Below, piece after piece: positions 1 to 8,953 of a stretch of DNA of 64,000 bases. This DNA is from Burkholderia pyrrocinia (lineage in GTDB: Bacteria > Pseudomonadota > Gammaproteobacteria > Burkholderiales > Burkholderiaceae), in assembly GCF_001028665.1 (NCBI RefSeq), contig NZ_CP011503.1, positions 1,674,001 to 1,738,000 on the forward strand, written 5' to 3'. The translations under genes were made by a program, and so were the position numbers. How positions within the stretch are numbered: the stretch's first letter is position 1; each line of letters opens with the position of its first letter. Below the pieces are notes generated by a model. That model saw only the letters and a list, made by a program, of their open reading frames with translations. It was not told the origin of the DNA and did not search any database.

Positions 1-1027
1 CGACGAGGGTCGAGTAGCTGTTGATGAACCACGAGAACGAATCGCTGACGGTGCCGAACGCGGACGAGATCTGCATCAGCACGCCGAACGAGAACGCGCC
101 CGCGAAATAGCGCGGCGCGGCGACGACGAGCGGGAAGATGATCGCGATCTGCCCGTAGAAGCTCAGCACGAACGTGAGCCGCTTCGTGTACTTCATCACG
201 CGCCACCAGTTGTCGCGGATGCGCATGAAGAGGGTTTGCGCGTTGCCGGTCTCGGTTTTCTCGCCGTCGTAGAACGCGATCTGCTCGGCGTTCTCGCGCA
301 CGCGGATCAGCCCGAAGCGGAAGTCGGCCTCGACGCGCTGCTGCTGGTAGTTGATCGACACGAGCGGATGGCCGACCTTCTGGATGATCAGCGAGCCGAT
401 CACCGCGTACAGGGCGGCCGCCCACACCATGTAGCCGGGAATCGAGATCGGCGTGGCGCCGAGCGTGAACGTCAGCGCACCGGCGAGCGACCACAGGATC
501 GTGATGAACGACACGAGCGTGACGACCGTCGACAGCAGGTCGAGCGACAGCGCGAGCGTCGTGGTCGCGAACGACTGGAGGTCGTCGGTGATCCGCTGGT
601 CGGGGTTGTCCGCGAGGCGGTCACGTTCGATCCGGTAGAACGCGCGATCGCCGAGCCACTGGCCGAGAAAACGGTCGGTCAGCCACTGGCGCCAGCGGAA
701 GCCGAGCATCTGCCGCAGGTAGCGGCCGTACACGGCGAGGATGATGAAGCCGAACGCGAGCGCGGAGAACTGCATCAGCAGGTTCGGGAAGTCGTGGACG
801 TCCTTCGACTGCAGCGCGTTGTAGAACTCGGCGTTCCACTTGTTCAGCCGGACGTTGATCCAGACCACGCAGAGGTTGATCGCGATGATCGTGACCAGCA
901 GGCCCCACGCGAATTTCCATTCGGACGATACCCAGTAGGGCTTGATGAGGCTCCATGCGGATACCGGGCGCTCGTCCTGCGGCGCGTCGGAGGCGGCGGA
1001 GCGGACGGGATCGATCGATTGGGTCAT
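1..1027 (-). CDS. ABC transporter permease/ATP-binding protein, YddA/SbmA-like (partial)
   Basis: Open on the minus strand from an ATG at 1027 to the left edge, so about 342 N-terminal residues are seen and the C-terminus, including any ATPase domain, is outside the window. Translating by hand gives a Pro/Asp-rich cytoplasmic N-terminus, hydrophobic segments near residues 40-60, 80-100, 170-195 and 205-230, and the stretch NPDQRITDD in the loop after the second one, which is typical of the ABC_membrane_2 (YddA/ABCD-type) fold. A second signature is SFSWFINSYSTLV at the end of the visible part. Members are homodimeric inner-membrane half-transporters, some related to the peptide importer SbmA/BacA. 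The substrate cannot be told from this. It is divergent from the thiamine genes. Confidence 0.8.
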   Translation of the reverse strand, partial: MTQSIDPVRSAASDAPQDERPVSAWSLIKPYWVSSEWKFAWGLLVTIIAINLCVVWINVRLNKWNAEFYNALQSKDVHDFPNLLMQFSALAFGFIILAVYGRYLRQMLGFRWRQWLTDRFLGQWLGDRAFYRIERDRLADNPDQRITDDLQSFATTTLALSLDLLSTVVTLVSFITILWSLAGALTFTLGATPISIPGYMVWAAALYAVIGSLIIQKVGHPLVSINYQQQRVEADFRFGLIRVRENAEQIAFYDGEKTETGNAQTLFMRIRDNWWRVMKYTKRLTFVLSFYGQIAIIFPLVVAAPRYFAGAFSFGVLMQISSAFGTVSDSFSWFINSYSTLV

Positions 1028-1262
1028 GTGCTTCCTGATGAGTAGCCGGCGCGCGGGCCGGGCGAAACCGGGCGCGCGCCGCGATACGGCATGCCGGGGC
1101 GCGGCGCCGACTGACGGCGGGTGTCCGGATGGTCGCCCGCGCGTCTTAAACGGCACTTAAGGGCCGGCGGTGACGCGGCAACCGGCCGCTCGTGCGGCCG
1201 GCCTGCGGGCATTGTGCCAGAGCGGCGCAGCGCGACGGCGAATTTGCCGCAAGGGGGACAGT

Positions 1263-1292
1263 TTGCGGCGCTTTCCGCTTTTATGGTCTAAT
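1263..1292 (+). promoter_or_regulatory. Putative sigma-70 promoter of the thi operon
   Basis: TTGCGG at 1263-1268 and TCTAAT at 1287-1292 are separated by 18 bases. The -10 matches consensus at five of six positions and the -35 at three. The predicted transcript start, about 1299, falls just before the riboswitch, which supports the assignment. Confidence 0.5.
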
Positions 1293-1304
1293 GGCCGACG
1301 ACGA

Positions 1305-1406
1305 AACAGGGGTGCTTCGTGCGTGGCCGGCAGATGTTCCAGGCGGCGCGGCGAGGCTGAGAAAGACCCTTCGCACCCGATCCGGGTAATACCGGCGAGG
1401 GAAGTT
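1305..1406 (+). promoter_or_regulatory. TPP riboswitch (THI box)
   Basis: The segment starts with CAGGGGTGC, contains GCTGAGA at about 1356 followed by GACCCTT, and ends with ACCCGATCCGGGTAATACC and GGCGAGGGAAG. These are the conserved blocks of the thiamine pyrophosphate aptamer, in order and with normal spacing. It lies upstream of thiO on the same strand, so high TPP should lower expression of thiO-thiS-thiG-thiE. Confidence 0.93.
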
Positions 1407-1468
1407 TCTGATCCCGCCGGGCCGCGCTGGCTGCCATCCCACATGGTCAGCGCCCGAGTCCCGCCCGG

Positions 1469-1496
1469 CCGGCCTTTGCTGCCGGTTTCGTCCTTT
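1469..1496 (+). terminator. Possible riboswitch expression-platform terminator
   Basis: CCGGC at 1469-1473 pairs with GCCGG at 1481-1485 across a 7-base loop, followed by the pyrimidine-rich TTTCGTCCTTTT. The stem is short (5 bp), so this is only a plausible attenuator downstream of the TPP aptamer. Confidence 0.35.
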
Positions 1497-1654
1497 TGGG
1501 TACGCGCATTGCGCGTTACGGAAGGAATGATGACCGCACAATCTTCAGTCTTTTGCATGGCCCCCGGCCCGAGGTCGCGTGCGTTCGCACGGGACGGCGG
1601 GTGCGCGTCGACGTTCGTCGTGCGCGCCCGCGCGGTTCGCGAGGAGGGTGCGCG

Positions 1655-2791
1655 ATGAACGTTCAGGATTCACGGCCGGATTTCGCGGTGCTCGGCGGCG
1701 GCCTCGTCGGCCGCCTGATCGCATGGCGGCTCGCGGGCGACGGGCATCGCGTCGCACTCTATGAGCGCGGCGGCCCGGACGGCGAGCAGTCGGCTGCGTG
1801 GGTGGCGGCCGCGATGCTCGCGCCGCTCGCGGAAGCGGCGAGCGCGGAGCTGCTGATCACCGAGCTCGGCGCCGCGTCGCTCGCGCGCTGGCCGCAATGG
1901 CTCGCCGAACTGCCCGAACCCGTGTTCTTCCAGCATCACGGCACGCTCGTCGTCTGGCATCACGCGGACCGTGCGGAGGCGCCGCTGTTCGAGCGGCGGG
2001 TGCGCGCGAACGCGCCGGCCGACCTGTTCGACGGCGGTTTCGTCACGCTCGCCGGCGCGCAGGTCGATGCGGCCGAGCCCGCGCTCGCGGGCCGCTTCGC
2101 GCGCGGGCTGCTGCTGCCGCGCGAAGGCCAGCTCGACAACCGCCAGGCGCTGCGCGCGCTCGCGGCGGGCCTCGCCGAACGCAGCGTCGACCTGCACTGG
2201 CACGTCGCGATCGACGATGCGAACCTGCCCGACGCCCATTTCACGATCGATTGCCGAGGGCTCGGCGCGAAATCCGCGCTGCCCACGCTGCGCGGCATCC
2301 GCGGCGAAGTCGCGCGCGTGCATGCGCCCGGCATCGGGCTCACGCGGCCCGTGCGGCTGCTGCATCCGCGCTATCCGCTGTACATCGCGCCGAAGCAGGA
2401 CGATCTTTACGTGATCGGCGCGACCGAGGTGGAGGGCGAGGACATGTCGCCCGTCAGCGTGCGCTCCGCGCTCGAACTGCTGAGCGCGGCGTTCTCCGTG
2501 CATCCGGCGTTCGGCGAGGCGCGCATCCTCGAACTCAATGCGCAGTGCCGGCCGACGCTGCCCGATCATCGCCCGGCGGTGATCTGGGACGGCGCGTCGA
2601 CGCTCGCCGTCAACGGCCTGTACCGGCACGGCTTCATGATCGCGCCGGAAGTCGCGCACGCGGCGGTCGCGCTCGCCGAAGCCGCGCTCGGCGGCGCGTT
2701 CGGCGATGCCGACGCGTTCGCCGCGTGGCGCGACGCCGCGCGCTGGCCGACGCTCCTTCATCACCGCAACGACGCGCGCCAGCCGGCCTGA
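1655..2791 (+). CDS. thiO: Glycine oxidase ThiO
   Basis: A 378-residue FAD-dependent amine oxidase. It oxidises glycine to the imine (dehydroglycine) that ThiG uses to build the thiazole ring of thiamine. The N-terminus has the dinucleotide-binding motif VLGGGLVGRLIAWRLAGDG followed by YERGG, and the C-terminus has the DAO-family pattern around NGLYRHGFMIAPEVA. I chose the ATG at 1655 because GAGGAGG lies at 1641-1647; the open frame extends upstream to 1496 but that part is leader. First gene of thiO-S-G-E behind the TPP riboswitch. Length fits the family. Confidence 0.92.
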   Translation: MNVQDSRPDFAVLGGGLVGRLIAWRLAGDGHRVALYERGGPDGEQSAAWVAAAMLAPLAEAASAELLITELGAASLARWPQWLAELPEPVFFQHHGTLVVWHHADRAEAPLFERRVRANAPADLFDGGFVTLAGAQVDAAEPALAGRFARGLLLPREGQLDNRQALRALAAGLAERSVDLHWHVAIDDANLPDAHFTIDCRGLGAKSALPTLRGIRGEVARVHAPGIGLTRPVRLLHPRYPLYIAPKQDDLYVIGATEVEGEDMSPVSVRSALELLSAAFSVHPAFGEARILELNAQCRPTLPDHRPAVIWDGASTLAVNGLYRHGFMIAPEVAHAAVALAEAALGGAFGDADAFAAWRDAARWPTLLHHRNDARQPA

Positions 2792-2823
2792 CGCGCGCCG
2801 CCGACCGAATCCGACCAAGCCTC

Positions 2824-3021
2824 ATGGATATCCAGATCAACCAACAGACCCTGACGCTGCCCGACGGCGCGACGGTGGCCGACGCGCTCGCCGCGTACGG
2901 CGCGCGTCCGCCGTACGCGGTCGCGCTGAACGGCAACTTCGTCGCGCGCACGCAGCATGCGGCGCGCGCGCTCGCGGCGGGCGACAAGCTCGACGTCGTG
3001 CACCCCGTCGCGGGCGGCTGA
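2824..3021 (+). CDS. thiS: Sulfur carrier protein ThiS
   Basis: A 65-residue ubiquitin-like protein ending in the diagnostic Gly-Gly (HPVAGG). The C-terminal glycine is adenylated and converted to a thiocarboxylate that donates sulfur to the thiazole made by ThiG. The N-terminal beta strands (MDIQINQQTLTLP) and the VALNGNFVAR segment match the beta-grasp fold. It starts 32 bases after thiO and is followed 38 bases later by thiG. Confidence 0.95.
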   Translation: MDIQINQQTLTLPDGATVADALAAYGARPPYAVALNGNFVARTQHAARALAAGDKLDVVHPVAGG

Positions 3022-3059
3022 GCGCCGCCGGTTCGTCCCCGCACTTCCAGGAAAACGAC

Positions 3060-3875
3060 ATGACGTCCCTCACATCCGCCGACGCGCTGACGCTGTATGG
3101 CGAAACCTTCGCGAGCCGCGTGCTGCTCGGCACGTCGCGCTATCCGTCGCTGCAGTCGCTGTCCGATTCGATCGCCGCGTCGCGGCCGGGGATGGTGACG
3201 GTCGCGCTGCGCCGCCAGATGACGGGCGGCACGGCCGAAGCCGGCTTCTTCGACCTGCTCAAGCGCCACGCGGTGCCGCTGCTGCCGAACACGGCCGGCT
3301 GCCAGACCGTCGCCGAGGCCGTGACGACCGCGCACATGGCGCGCGAGGTGTTCGGCACCGACTGGATCAAGCTCGAGCTGATCGGCGACGACTACACGCT
3401 GCAGCCCGACCCGGTCGGGCTGATCGAGGCCGCCGCGCAACTGGTGAAGGACGGTTTCAAGGTGCTGCCGTACTGCACCGAGGATCTCGTGATCGGCCGG
3501 CGCCTGCTCGACGTCGGCTGCGAGGCGCTGATGCCGTGGGGCGCGCCGATCGGCACGGGCAAGGGCGTCGTGAACCCGTACGGCTTGCGCGTACTGCGCG
3601 AGCGGCTGCCCGACGTGCCGCTGATCGTCGACGCGGGGCTCGGCGTGCCGTCGCACGCGTGCCAGGTGATGGAGTGGGGCTTCGACGGCGTGCTGCTGAA
3701 CACGGCCGTGTCGCAGGCCACGCACCCCGAGATCATGGCGCGCGCCTTTGCGCAGGGCGTCGAGGCCGGCCGCGCCGCGTATCTCGCCGGGCCGATGGAC
3801 GCGCGCGAGACCGCGCACGCGAGCACGCCGGTCGTCGGGATGCCGTTCTGGCACCAGGACGGGGGCGGCGCATGA
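3060..3875 (+). CDS. thiG: Thiazole synthase ThiG
   Basis: A 271-residue TIM-barrel enzyme that condenses 1-deoxyxylulose 5-phosphate, dehydroglycine and ThiS-thiocarboxylate into the thiamine thiazole phosphate. The early LLGTSRYPSLQ motif, the Schiff-base lysine region DWIKLELIGDD, the phosphate-binding APIGTGKGV segment and LIVDAGLGVPSHA are all present. The ATG at 3060 follows AGGAAAACGAC. Its last codons overlap the thiE start (ATGA at 3872-3875), indicating translational coupling. Confidence 0.96.
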   Translation: MTSLTSADALTLYGETFASRVLLGTSRYPSLQSLSDSIAASRPGMVTVALRRQMTGGTAEAGFFDLLKRHAVPLLPNTAGCQTVAEAVTTAHMAREVFGTDWIKLELIGDDYTLQPDPVGLIEAAAQLVKDGFKVLPYCTEDLVIGRRLLDVGCEALMPWGAPIGTGKGVVNPYGLRVLRERLPDVPLIVDAGLGVPSHACQVMEWGFDGVLLNTAVSQATHPEIMARAFAQGVEAGRAAYLAGPMDARETAHASTPVVGMPFWHQDGGGA

Positions 3876-4996
3876 GCGCGCGCTTCGCCGATACATTCTG
3901 GCCGCCGGCCGACGAACTGGCCGAAGCGGCCGAACGGATCCGCGCACGGCTCGGCGACTGGCCGGGCGCTGCGACGCCGTGGCGGCTCTGCATGGTGGCG
4001 CCCGACGCGCCGGCCGTCGGCGACGTGCTGATCGTGTCGACCGGCGACCGCACCGCGCAGGCGCGCGCGTCGGCCGCATCGCGGCCGGCGTCGCCGGATG
4101 CGGTCGCGATCGAATTCGACGAGCAGGGCGCGGTGCTGCACGCGGCGGGTGCGCGCTACGCGCTCGACGCCGCGCATCCGCTCGCGGACGACTGGATCGC
4201 GGCGCTTGCCGCATTTCTCGATTGCGGTTTCGCGCCGGTCGACGCGCTGGTGCTCGCGCTGGCGTGGCGTGACGGCGACGAAACGCGCGCGGCGGACGCG
4301 TGGCCGGTCGACGCCGCACGGTTCCCGCGCGTCGCCGGGCTGCCGGCCGCGCCCGAGCCCGCGTTCGCGCCATGCCCCGCGCAACTCGGCCTTTATCCGG
4401 TCGTGCCGGATGCCGAATGGGTCGAACGCGTGCTCGATTGCGGCGTGCGGACCGTGCAATTGCGCGTGAAAGGCGCGACGCCGGACGCGTTGCGCCGGGA
4501 CATCGCCCGTGCGGTCGCGGCCGGGCGCCGTTATCCCGATGTACGCGTGTTCATCAACGATCACTGGCAGATCGCTGCAGATGAAGGCGCGTACGGCGTT
4601 CATCTGGGCCAGGAGGATCTCGGAACGGCCGATCTGGCCGCGATCGCGCGCGCGGGCCTGCGGCTCGGACTGTCGAGCCATGGTTATTACGAAATGTTGC
4701 GGGCGCTGCACGAGCGCCCGAGCTATCTCGCGCTCGGCCCCGTGTACGCGACCGCGACCAAGGCCGTCGCCGCACCGCCGCAGGGCCTTGCACGGATTGC
4801 CCGCTACGCGCGCTTTGCGGGCGCGCGGGCGCCGCTCGTCGCGATCGGCGGGGTGGGGCTCGACACGCTGCCGGACGTGCTGGCGACGGGCGTCGGCAGC
4901 GTCGCGGTGGTCAGTGCTGTCACAGGCGCAGCCGACTATCGGACTGCGCTTATTGCGCTGCAGCAATGTTTTCCCGGACAATTTGACAATCATTGA
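3872..4996 (+). CDS. thiE: Thiamine-phosphate synthase ThiE with N-terminal extension
   Basis: The C-terminal half (about residues 170-374) is a thiamine-phosphate synthase: QLGLYPVVPD, VRTVQLRVKG, FINDHW, GVHLGQEDL, ALGPVYATATK and VAIGGVG are the usual active-site and phosphate-binding motifs. It joins the pyrimidine and thiazole moieties to give thiamine phosphate. At 374 residues it is about 160 longer than stand-alone ThiE. The first ~165 residues are Ala/Asp-rich, have no motif I recognise, and look like a degenerate or lineage-specific domain. The ATG overlaps the thiG stop by 4 bases. Confidence 0.9.
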   Translation: MSARFADTFWPPADELAEAAERIRARLGDWPGAATPWRLCMVAPDAPAVGDVLIVSTGDRTAQARASAASRPASPDAVAIEFDEQGAVLHAAGARYALDAAHPLADDWIAALAAFLDCGFAPVDALVLALAWRDGDETRAADAWPVDAARFPRVAGLPAAPEPAFAPCPAQLGLYPVVPDAEWVERVLDCGVRTVQLRVKGATPDALRRDIARAVAAGRRYPDVRVFINDHWQIAADEGAYGVHLGQEDLGTADLAAIARAGLRLGLSSHGYYEMLRALHERPSYLALGPVYATATKAVAAPPQGLARIARYARFAGARAPLVAIGGVGLDTLPDVLATGVGSVAVVSAVTGAADYRTALIALQQCFPGQFDNH

Positions 4997-5018
4997 CCGC
5001 AGGGCCCGGAACGGCGTC

Positions 5019-5048
5019 ACGACATCATTCCAATGCAGGCCCTATAAT
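5019..5048 (+). promoter_or_regulatory. Putative promoter of the mla operon
   Basis: A perfect TATAAT at 5043-5048 is preceded, with an 18-base spacer, by ACGACA at 5019-5024 (four of six consensus positions). It sits 33 bases upstream of the GTG start of mlaF and downstream of the thiE stop, so mla could be transcribed separately from the thiamine genes. Confidence 0.45.
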
Positions 5049-5080
5049 TCGGCGTTCTGCGTAAAAGGACTGCCAGCTCC

Positions 5081-5902
5081 GTGAGCCCCACTCCTACCGA
5101 GACCCTGCTGGAACTTCGCGACGTCGACTTTGGCTACGGCGACCGCCTCGTCCTGTCCAACCTGAACCTGCGCTTCGGGCGCGGGCAGGTCGTCGCGGTC
5201 ATGGGCGGCTCGGGTTGCGGCAAGACGACCGTGCTGCGCCTGATCGGCGGCCTCGTGCGTGCGCGCCGCGGCCAGGTGCTGTTCGACGGCGCCGATGTCG
5301 GCGCGCAAACGCGCGACGGCCTGTATGCGCTGCGCCGCAAGATGGGCATGCTGTTCCAGTTCGGCGCGTTGTTCACCGACATGTCGGTGTTCGAGAACGT
5401 TGCGTTCGCGCTGCGCGAGCACACCGACCTGCCCGAAGACCTGATCCGCGACCTCGTGCTGATGAAGCTCAACGCGGTCGGCCTGCGCGGCGCGCGCGAC
5501 CTGATGCCGTCCGAGGTGTCGGGCGGGATGGCACGCCGCATCGCGCTGGCGCGCGCGATCGCGCTCGATCCGCAGCTCATCATGTACGACGAGCCGTTCG
5601 CGGGCCTCGATCCGATCTCGCTCGGCATTACCGCGAACCTGATCCGCACGCTGAACCAGGCGCTTGGCGCGACGTCGATTCTCGTCACGCACGACGTGCC
5701 GGAATCGTTCGCGATCGCCGACTACGTGTACTTTCTGGCCAACGGCGGCGTGCTCGCGCAGGGCACGCCCGACGAGCTGCGCGCGTCGACCGACCCGAGC
5801 GTGCGGCAGTTCATCGACGGCGCGCCGGACGGCCCGTTCAAATTTCATTACACGAGCCCGCCGCTCGCAGCGGATTTCGGGCTCGGCGGAGGGCGCGCAT
5901 GA
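5081..5902 (+). CDS. mlaF: Phospholipid transport ATP-binding protein MlaF
   Basis: A 273-residue ABC ATPase of the MlaFEDB inner-membrane complex, which moves phospholipids between inner membrane and periplasmic MlaC to keep outer-membrane asymmetry. Visible motifs: Walker [10 protein letters not shown] near residue 44, Q-loop MLFQFGALF, the Mla/Ttg2-type signature [16 protein letters not shown], Walker [14 protein letters not shown], and the switch His in VTHDVPES. Start is GTG, chosen because it directly precedes the conserved domain and follows the promoter. The stop overlaps mlaE by 4 bases. Confidence 0.95.
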   Translation: MSPTPTETLLELRDVDFGYGDRLVLSNLNLRFGRGQVVAVMGGSGCGKTTVLRLIGGLVRARRGQVLFDGADVGAQTRDGLYALRRKMGMLFQFGALFTDMSVFENVAFALREHTDLPEDLIRDLVLMKLNAVGLRGARDLMPSEVSGGMARRIALARAIALDPQLIMYDEPFAGLDPISLGITANLIRTLNQALGATSILVTHDVPESFAIADYVYFLANGGVLAQGTPDELRASTDPSVRQFIDGAPDGPFKFHYTSPPLAADFGLGGGRA

Positions 5903-6666
5903 TCAGCGCGATCGGACGTTACGTCATCGGCGGCCTCGAGCGCACGGGCTACGGCACGCGCCTGTTCGTGCGCCTCGTGCTGGAATTCTTCCCGCTGCTG
6001 CGCCGGCCGCGGCTTGTCACGAAGCAGATCCACTTCCTCGGCAACTATTCGTTCGTGATCATTGCCGTGTCGGGGCTGTTCGTCGGTTTCGTGCTCGGCC
6101 TGCAGGGGTATTACACGCTGAACCGCTACGGGTCCGAGCAGGCGCTCGGCCTGCTGGTCGCGTTGTCGCTCGTGCGCGAACTTGGGCCTGTTGTCACCGC
6201 GCTGCTGTTCGCGGGACGTGCGGGCACGTCGCTCACGGCCGAGATCGGCCTGATGAAGGCCGGCGAGCAGCTCACCGCGCTCGAGATGATGGCGGTCGAC
6301 CCGATCAAGACGGTGATCGCGCCGCGCATGTGGGCCGGCATCATCGCGATGCCGCTGCTGGCCGCGATCTTCAGCGCGGTCGGCGTGCTCGGCGGCTATA
6401 TCGTCGGCGTCATACTGATCGGCGTCGATCCGGGCGCGTTCTGGTCGCAGATGCAGGGCGGGGTCCAGGTCTGGGCCGACGTCGGCAACGGCGTGCTGAA
6501 GAGCATCGTGTTCGGGTTCGCCGTGACCTTCATTGCGCTGTTTCAGGGGTATGAAGCGAAGCCCACGCCCGAGGGCGTGTCGCGCGCGACCACCAAGACG
6601 GTCGTGTTCGCGTCGCTCGCCGTACTCGGCCTCGATTTCCTGCTGACTGCGCTGATGTTCAGCTAA
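5899..6666 (+). CDS. mlaE: Phospholipid transport permease MlaE
   Basis: A 255-residue inner-membrane permease of the MlaE family with about five hydrophobic segments. Family hallmarks are [24 protein letters not shown] and the cytoplasmic [11 protein letters not shown] coupling region, followed by two long C-terminal helices. It pairs with MlaF and MlaD in the transporter core. It is coupled to mlaF by an ATGA overlap and is 24 bases ahead of mlaD. Confidence 0.95.
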   Translation: MISAIGRYVIGGLERTGYGTRLFVRLVLEFFPLLRRPRLVTKQIHFLGNYSFVIIAVSGLFVGFVLGLQGYYTLNRYGSEQALGLLVALSLVRELGPVVTALLFAGRAGTSLTAEIGLMKAGEQLTALEMMAVDPIKTVIAPRMWAGIIAMPLLAAIFSAVGVLGGYIVGVILIGVDPGAFWSQMQGGVQVWADVGNGVLKSIVFGFAVTFIALFQGYEAKPTPEGVSRATTKTVVFASLAVLGLDFLLTALMFS

Positions 6667-6690
6667 GCCTCAGCCAAGCCATATTTTGGG

Positions 6691-7251
6691 ATGACGATGA
6701 AAAAGACTGCTCTCGACTTCTGGGTCGGCCTGTTCGTGGTGGTGGGCTTCCTTGCGGTGCTGTTCCTGGCGCTGAAGGTCGGCAACATGAGCTCGCTGTC
6801 GTTTCAGCCGACCTATGCGGTGAGGATGAAATTCGACAATATCGGCGGGCTGAAGCCGCGCGCGGCCGTGAAGAGCGCCGGCGTCGTGGTCGGCCGCGTG
6901 AAGTCGATCGGCTTCGACACGAACACCTACCAGGCGCTCGTGACGATCGATGTCGACGGCCAGTATCAGTTTCCGAAGGATTCGTCGGCGAAGATCCTGA
7001 CGTCGGGCCTGCTGGGCGAGCAATATATCGGCCTCGATCCGGGCGGCGACACCGAAATGCTGAAGGCAGGCGACACGATCACGATGACGCAGTCGGCGAT
7101 CGTGCTCGAGAACCTGATCGGCCAGTTCCTGTACAGCAAGGCCGCCGATGCGGGCGGCGCGAAGCCGGCATCCGGCGCGTCGGCCGCGCCCGCACCGGTG
7201 GCGGTGCCGGCGTCCGCCGTGTCCACCGCGTCCGGTTCGGCTGCCCAATAA
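6691..7251 (+). CDS. mlaD: MCE-domain lipid-binding protein MlaD
   Basis: A 186-residue protein anchored by one N-terminal helix (FWVGLFVVVGFLAVLFLAL) with a periplasmic MCE domain: VRMKFDNIGGLKPRAAVKSAGVVVG and LLGEQYIGLDPG are typical. In E. coli MlaD forms a hexameric ring that passes lipid to MlaC. The C-terminus after about residue 150 is an Ala/Ser-rich tail. An internal ATG two codons downstream (6697) is an alternative start. Confidence 0.93.
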   Translation: MTMKKTALDFWVGLFVVVGFLAVLFLALKVGNMSSLSFQPTYAVRMKFDNIGGLKPRAAVKSAGVVVGRVKSIGFDTNTYQALVTIDVDGQYQFPKDSSAKILTSGLLGEQYIGLDPGGDTEMLKAGDTITMTQSAIVLENLIGQFLYSKAADAGGAKPASGASAAPAPVAVPASAVSTASGSAAQ

Positions 7252-7276
7252 CCACACGAGAGAATACAAGAGGGGA

Positions 7277-8212
7277 ATGACCATGCAGACGATCCGCATC
7301 AGGCACGCCGCGCTCGCGGTGGCGGCAGTCGCCGCGTTGAGCGGCTGCGCGACCGTGCAGACGCCGACCAAGGGCGATCCGCTCGAAGGCTTCAACCGGA
7401 CGATGTACAAGTTCAACGACACGGTCGACACGTACGCGCTGAAACCGGTCGCGCAGGGTTACCAGAAGGTCGTGCCGCAGCCGGTGCGCGACAGCGTGAC
7501 GAACTTCTTCTCGAACATCGGCGACGTCTACGTCGCGGCGAACAACCTCGTGCAGTTGCGGATCGCGGACGGCGTCGGCGACATCATGCGCGTCGTGATC
7601 AACACGGTGTTCGGCGTCGGCGGCCTGTTCGACGTCGCGACGATCGCGAAGCTGCCGAAACACACGGCCGACTTCGGGGTCACGATGGGCCGCTACGGCG
7701 TGCCGTCGGGCCCGTATCTCGTGCTGCCGCTGCTCGGCCCGAGCACGGTGCGCGACACGGCCGGCCTCGGTGTCGACTACGTCGGCAACCCGCTGACCTA
7801 TGTGAAGCCGGACGGCCTGAGCTGGGGCCTGTTCGGCGTGAATCTCGTCAACACGCGCTCGAACCTGCTCGGCGCGGGCGACGTGCTGGATGCCGCGGCG
7901 CTCGACAAGTATTCGTTCGTGCGCAACGCGTACCTGCAGCGCCGCCAGATGCTGATCGACAACGCGCGCGGCGAGGCAGGCTCGACGGCGAGCAACGATG
8001 CGCTGCCGAAGTACGACCTGCCGGACGACGGCGCGGCACCGGCGGCAGCGGGCGCGGCAGCACCGGCGGGCGCATCGGGCGCGGCAGTGGCTGCGCCGGC
8101 GTCGGGCACGGCCGTTTCGCCGAACCCGGCCAGCGAAACGAACGTGCCGCCGATGCAGGTGGCGCCGCCGTCGCCGGGCGGGTTCCGCTTCCCGAGCATC
8201 CGGCTGCACTGA
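7277..8212 (+). CDS. mlaA: Outer-membrane lipoprotein MlaA (VacJ family)
   Basis: A 311-residue lipoprotein. The signal peptide ends in the lipobox LSGC (about residues 17-20), followed by PLEGFNRTMYKFNDTVD, the VacJ/MlaA signature. MlaA removes mislocalised phospholipid from the outer leaflet and hands it to MlaC. In E. coli it is encoded away from mlaFEDCB; here it sits between mlaD and mlaC, so the whole pathway is in one operon. The ATG at 7277 has AGAGGGGA just upstream. The last ~70 residues are Ala/Pro-rich and beyond the conserved domain. Confidence 0.94.
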   Translation: MTMQTIRIRHAALAVAAVAALSGCATVQTPTKGDPLEGFNRTMYKFNDTVDTYALKPVAQGYQKVVPQPVRDSVTNFFSNIGDVYVAANNLVQLRIADGVGDIMRVVINTVFGVGGLFDVATIAKLPKHTADFGVTMGRYGVPSGPYLVLPLLGPSTVRDTAGLGVDYVGNPLTYVKPDGLSWGLFGVNLVNTRSNLLGAGDVLDAAALDKYSFVRNAYLQRRQMLIDNARGEAGSTASNDALPKYDLPDDGAAPAAAGAAAPAGASGAAVAAPASGTAVSPNPASETNVPPMQVAPPSPGGFRFPSIRLH

Positions 8213-8320
8213 CGGATTTACATTCGTTACAGCCGGAAACGATTCAGTCGGTAGCGCACGCGAACTTGCGCGTAAGCTACCGTCTCCAACCTTCGCATCG
8301 ACTCATTCATGCAGGCCACT

Positions 8321-8953
8321 ATGATGAAAAAACTGTTCCTGATCCCCGTTTTCGCGGCGCTGTTCTCGTTCGGCAGCGCAGCTCACGCGCAAGTCGACCA
8401 GTCGAACCCGCAGGCGCTGATCAAGACGGCGACGCAGCAGGTGCTCGACGAAGTCAAGGCGCAGACGATCAAGCAGGGCGACACCAACCGCATCATTACG
8501 ATCGTCAACAAGGACATCCTGCCGTACACCGATTTCCGCCGCACCACGCAGCTCGCGATGGGCCGCAACTGGCGCACGGCGACGGCCGAGCAGCAGCAGC
8601 AGATTCAGGAGCAGTTCAAGCTGCTGCTGATCCGCACGTATTCGGGTGCGCTCGCGCAACTGAAGCCGGACCAGCAGATCCAGTACCCGCCGTTCCGCGC
8701 GGATCCGGCCGATACCGATGTCGTGGTCAAGACGGTCGCGATGAACAACGGCCAGCCGGTCCAGATCGATTACCGCCTGTACAAGTCGGCGAGCGGCTGG
8801 AAGGTGTATGACCTGAACGTGCTCGGCGCGTGGCTGATCCAGACGTACCAGCAGCAGTTCAACGAGAAGATCCAGCAAAGCGGCGTGGACGGCCTGATCC
8901 AGTTCCTGACGCAGCGCAACCAGCAACTTGCCGCCGGCAAGCAAGCGTCGTGA
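8321..8953 (+). CDS. mlaC: Periplasmic phospholipid-binding protein MlaC
   Basis: About 210 residues with a Sec signal peptide (MMKKLFLIPVFAALFSF...AHA) and the MlaC/Ttg2D fold: TNRIITIVNKDILPYTDF, RTATAEQQQQIQEQFK, and YRLYKSASGWKVYDLNVLG. It ferries lipid across the periplasm between MlaA and MlaFEDB. The same frame has an ATG at 8309 (MQAT added); I prefer 8321 because it gives a normal signal peptide. The stop overlaps the GTG start of mlaB. Confidence 0.93.
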   Translation: MMKKLFLIPVFAALFSFGSAAHAQVDQSNPQALIKTATQQVLDEVKAQTIKQGDTNRIITIVNKDILPYTDFRRTTQLAMGRNWRTATAEQQQQIQEQFKLLLIRTYSGALAQLKPDQQIQYPPFRADPADTDVVVKTVAMNNGQPVQIDYRLYKSASGWKVYDLNVLGAWLIQTYQQQFNEKIQQSGVDGLIQFLTQRNQQLAAGKQAS

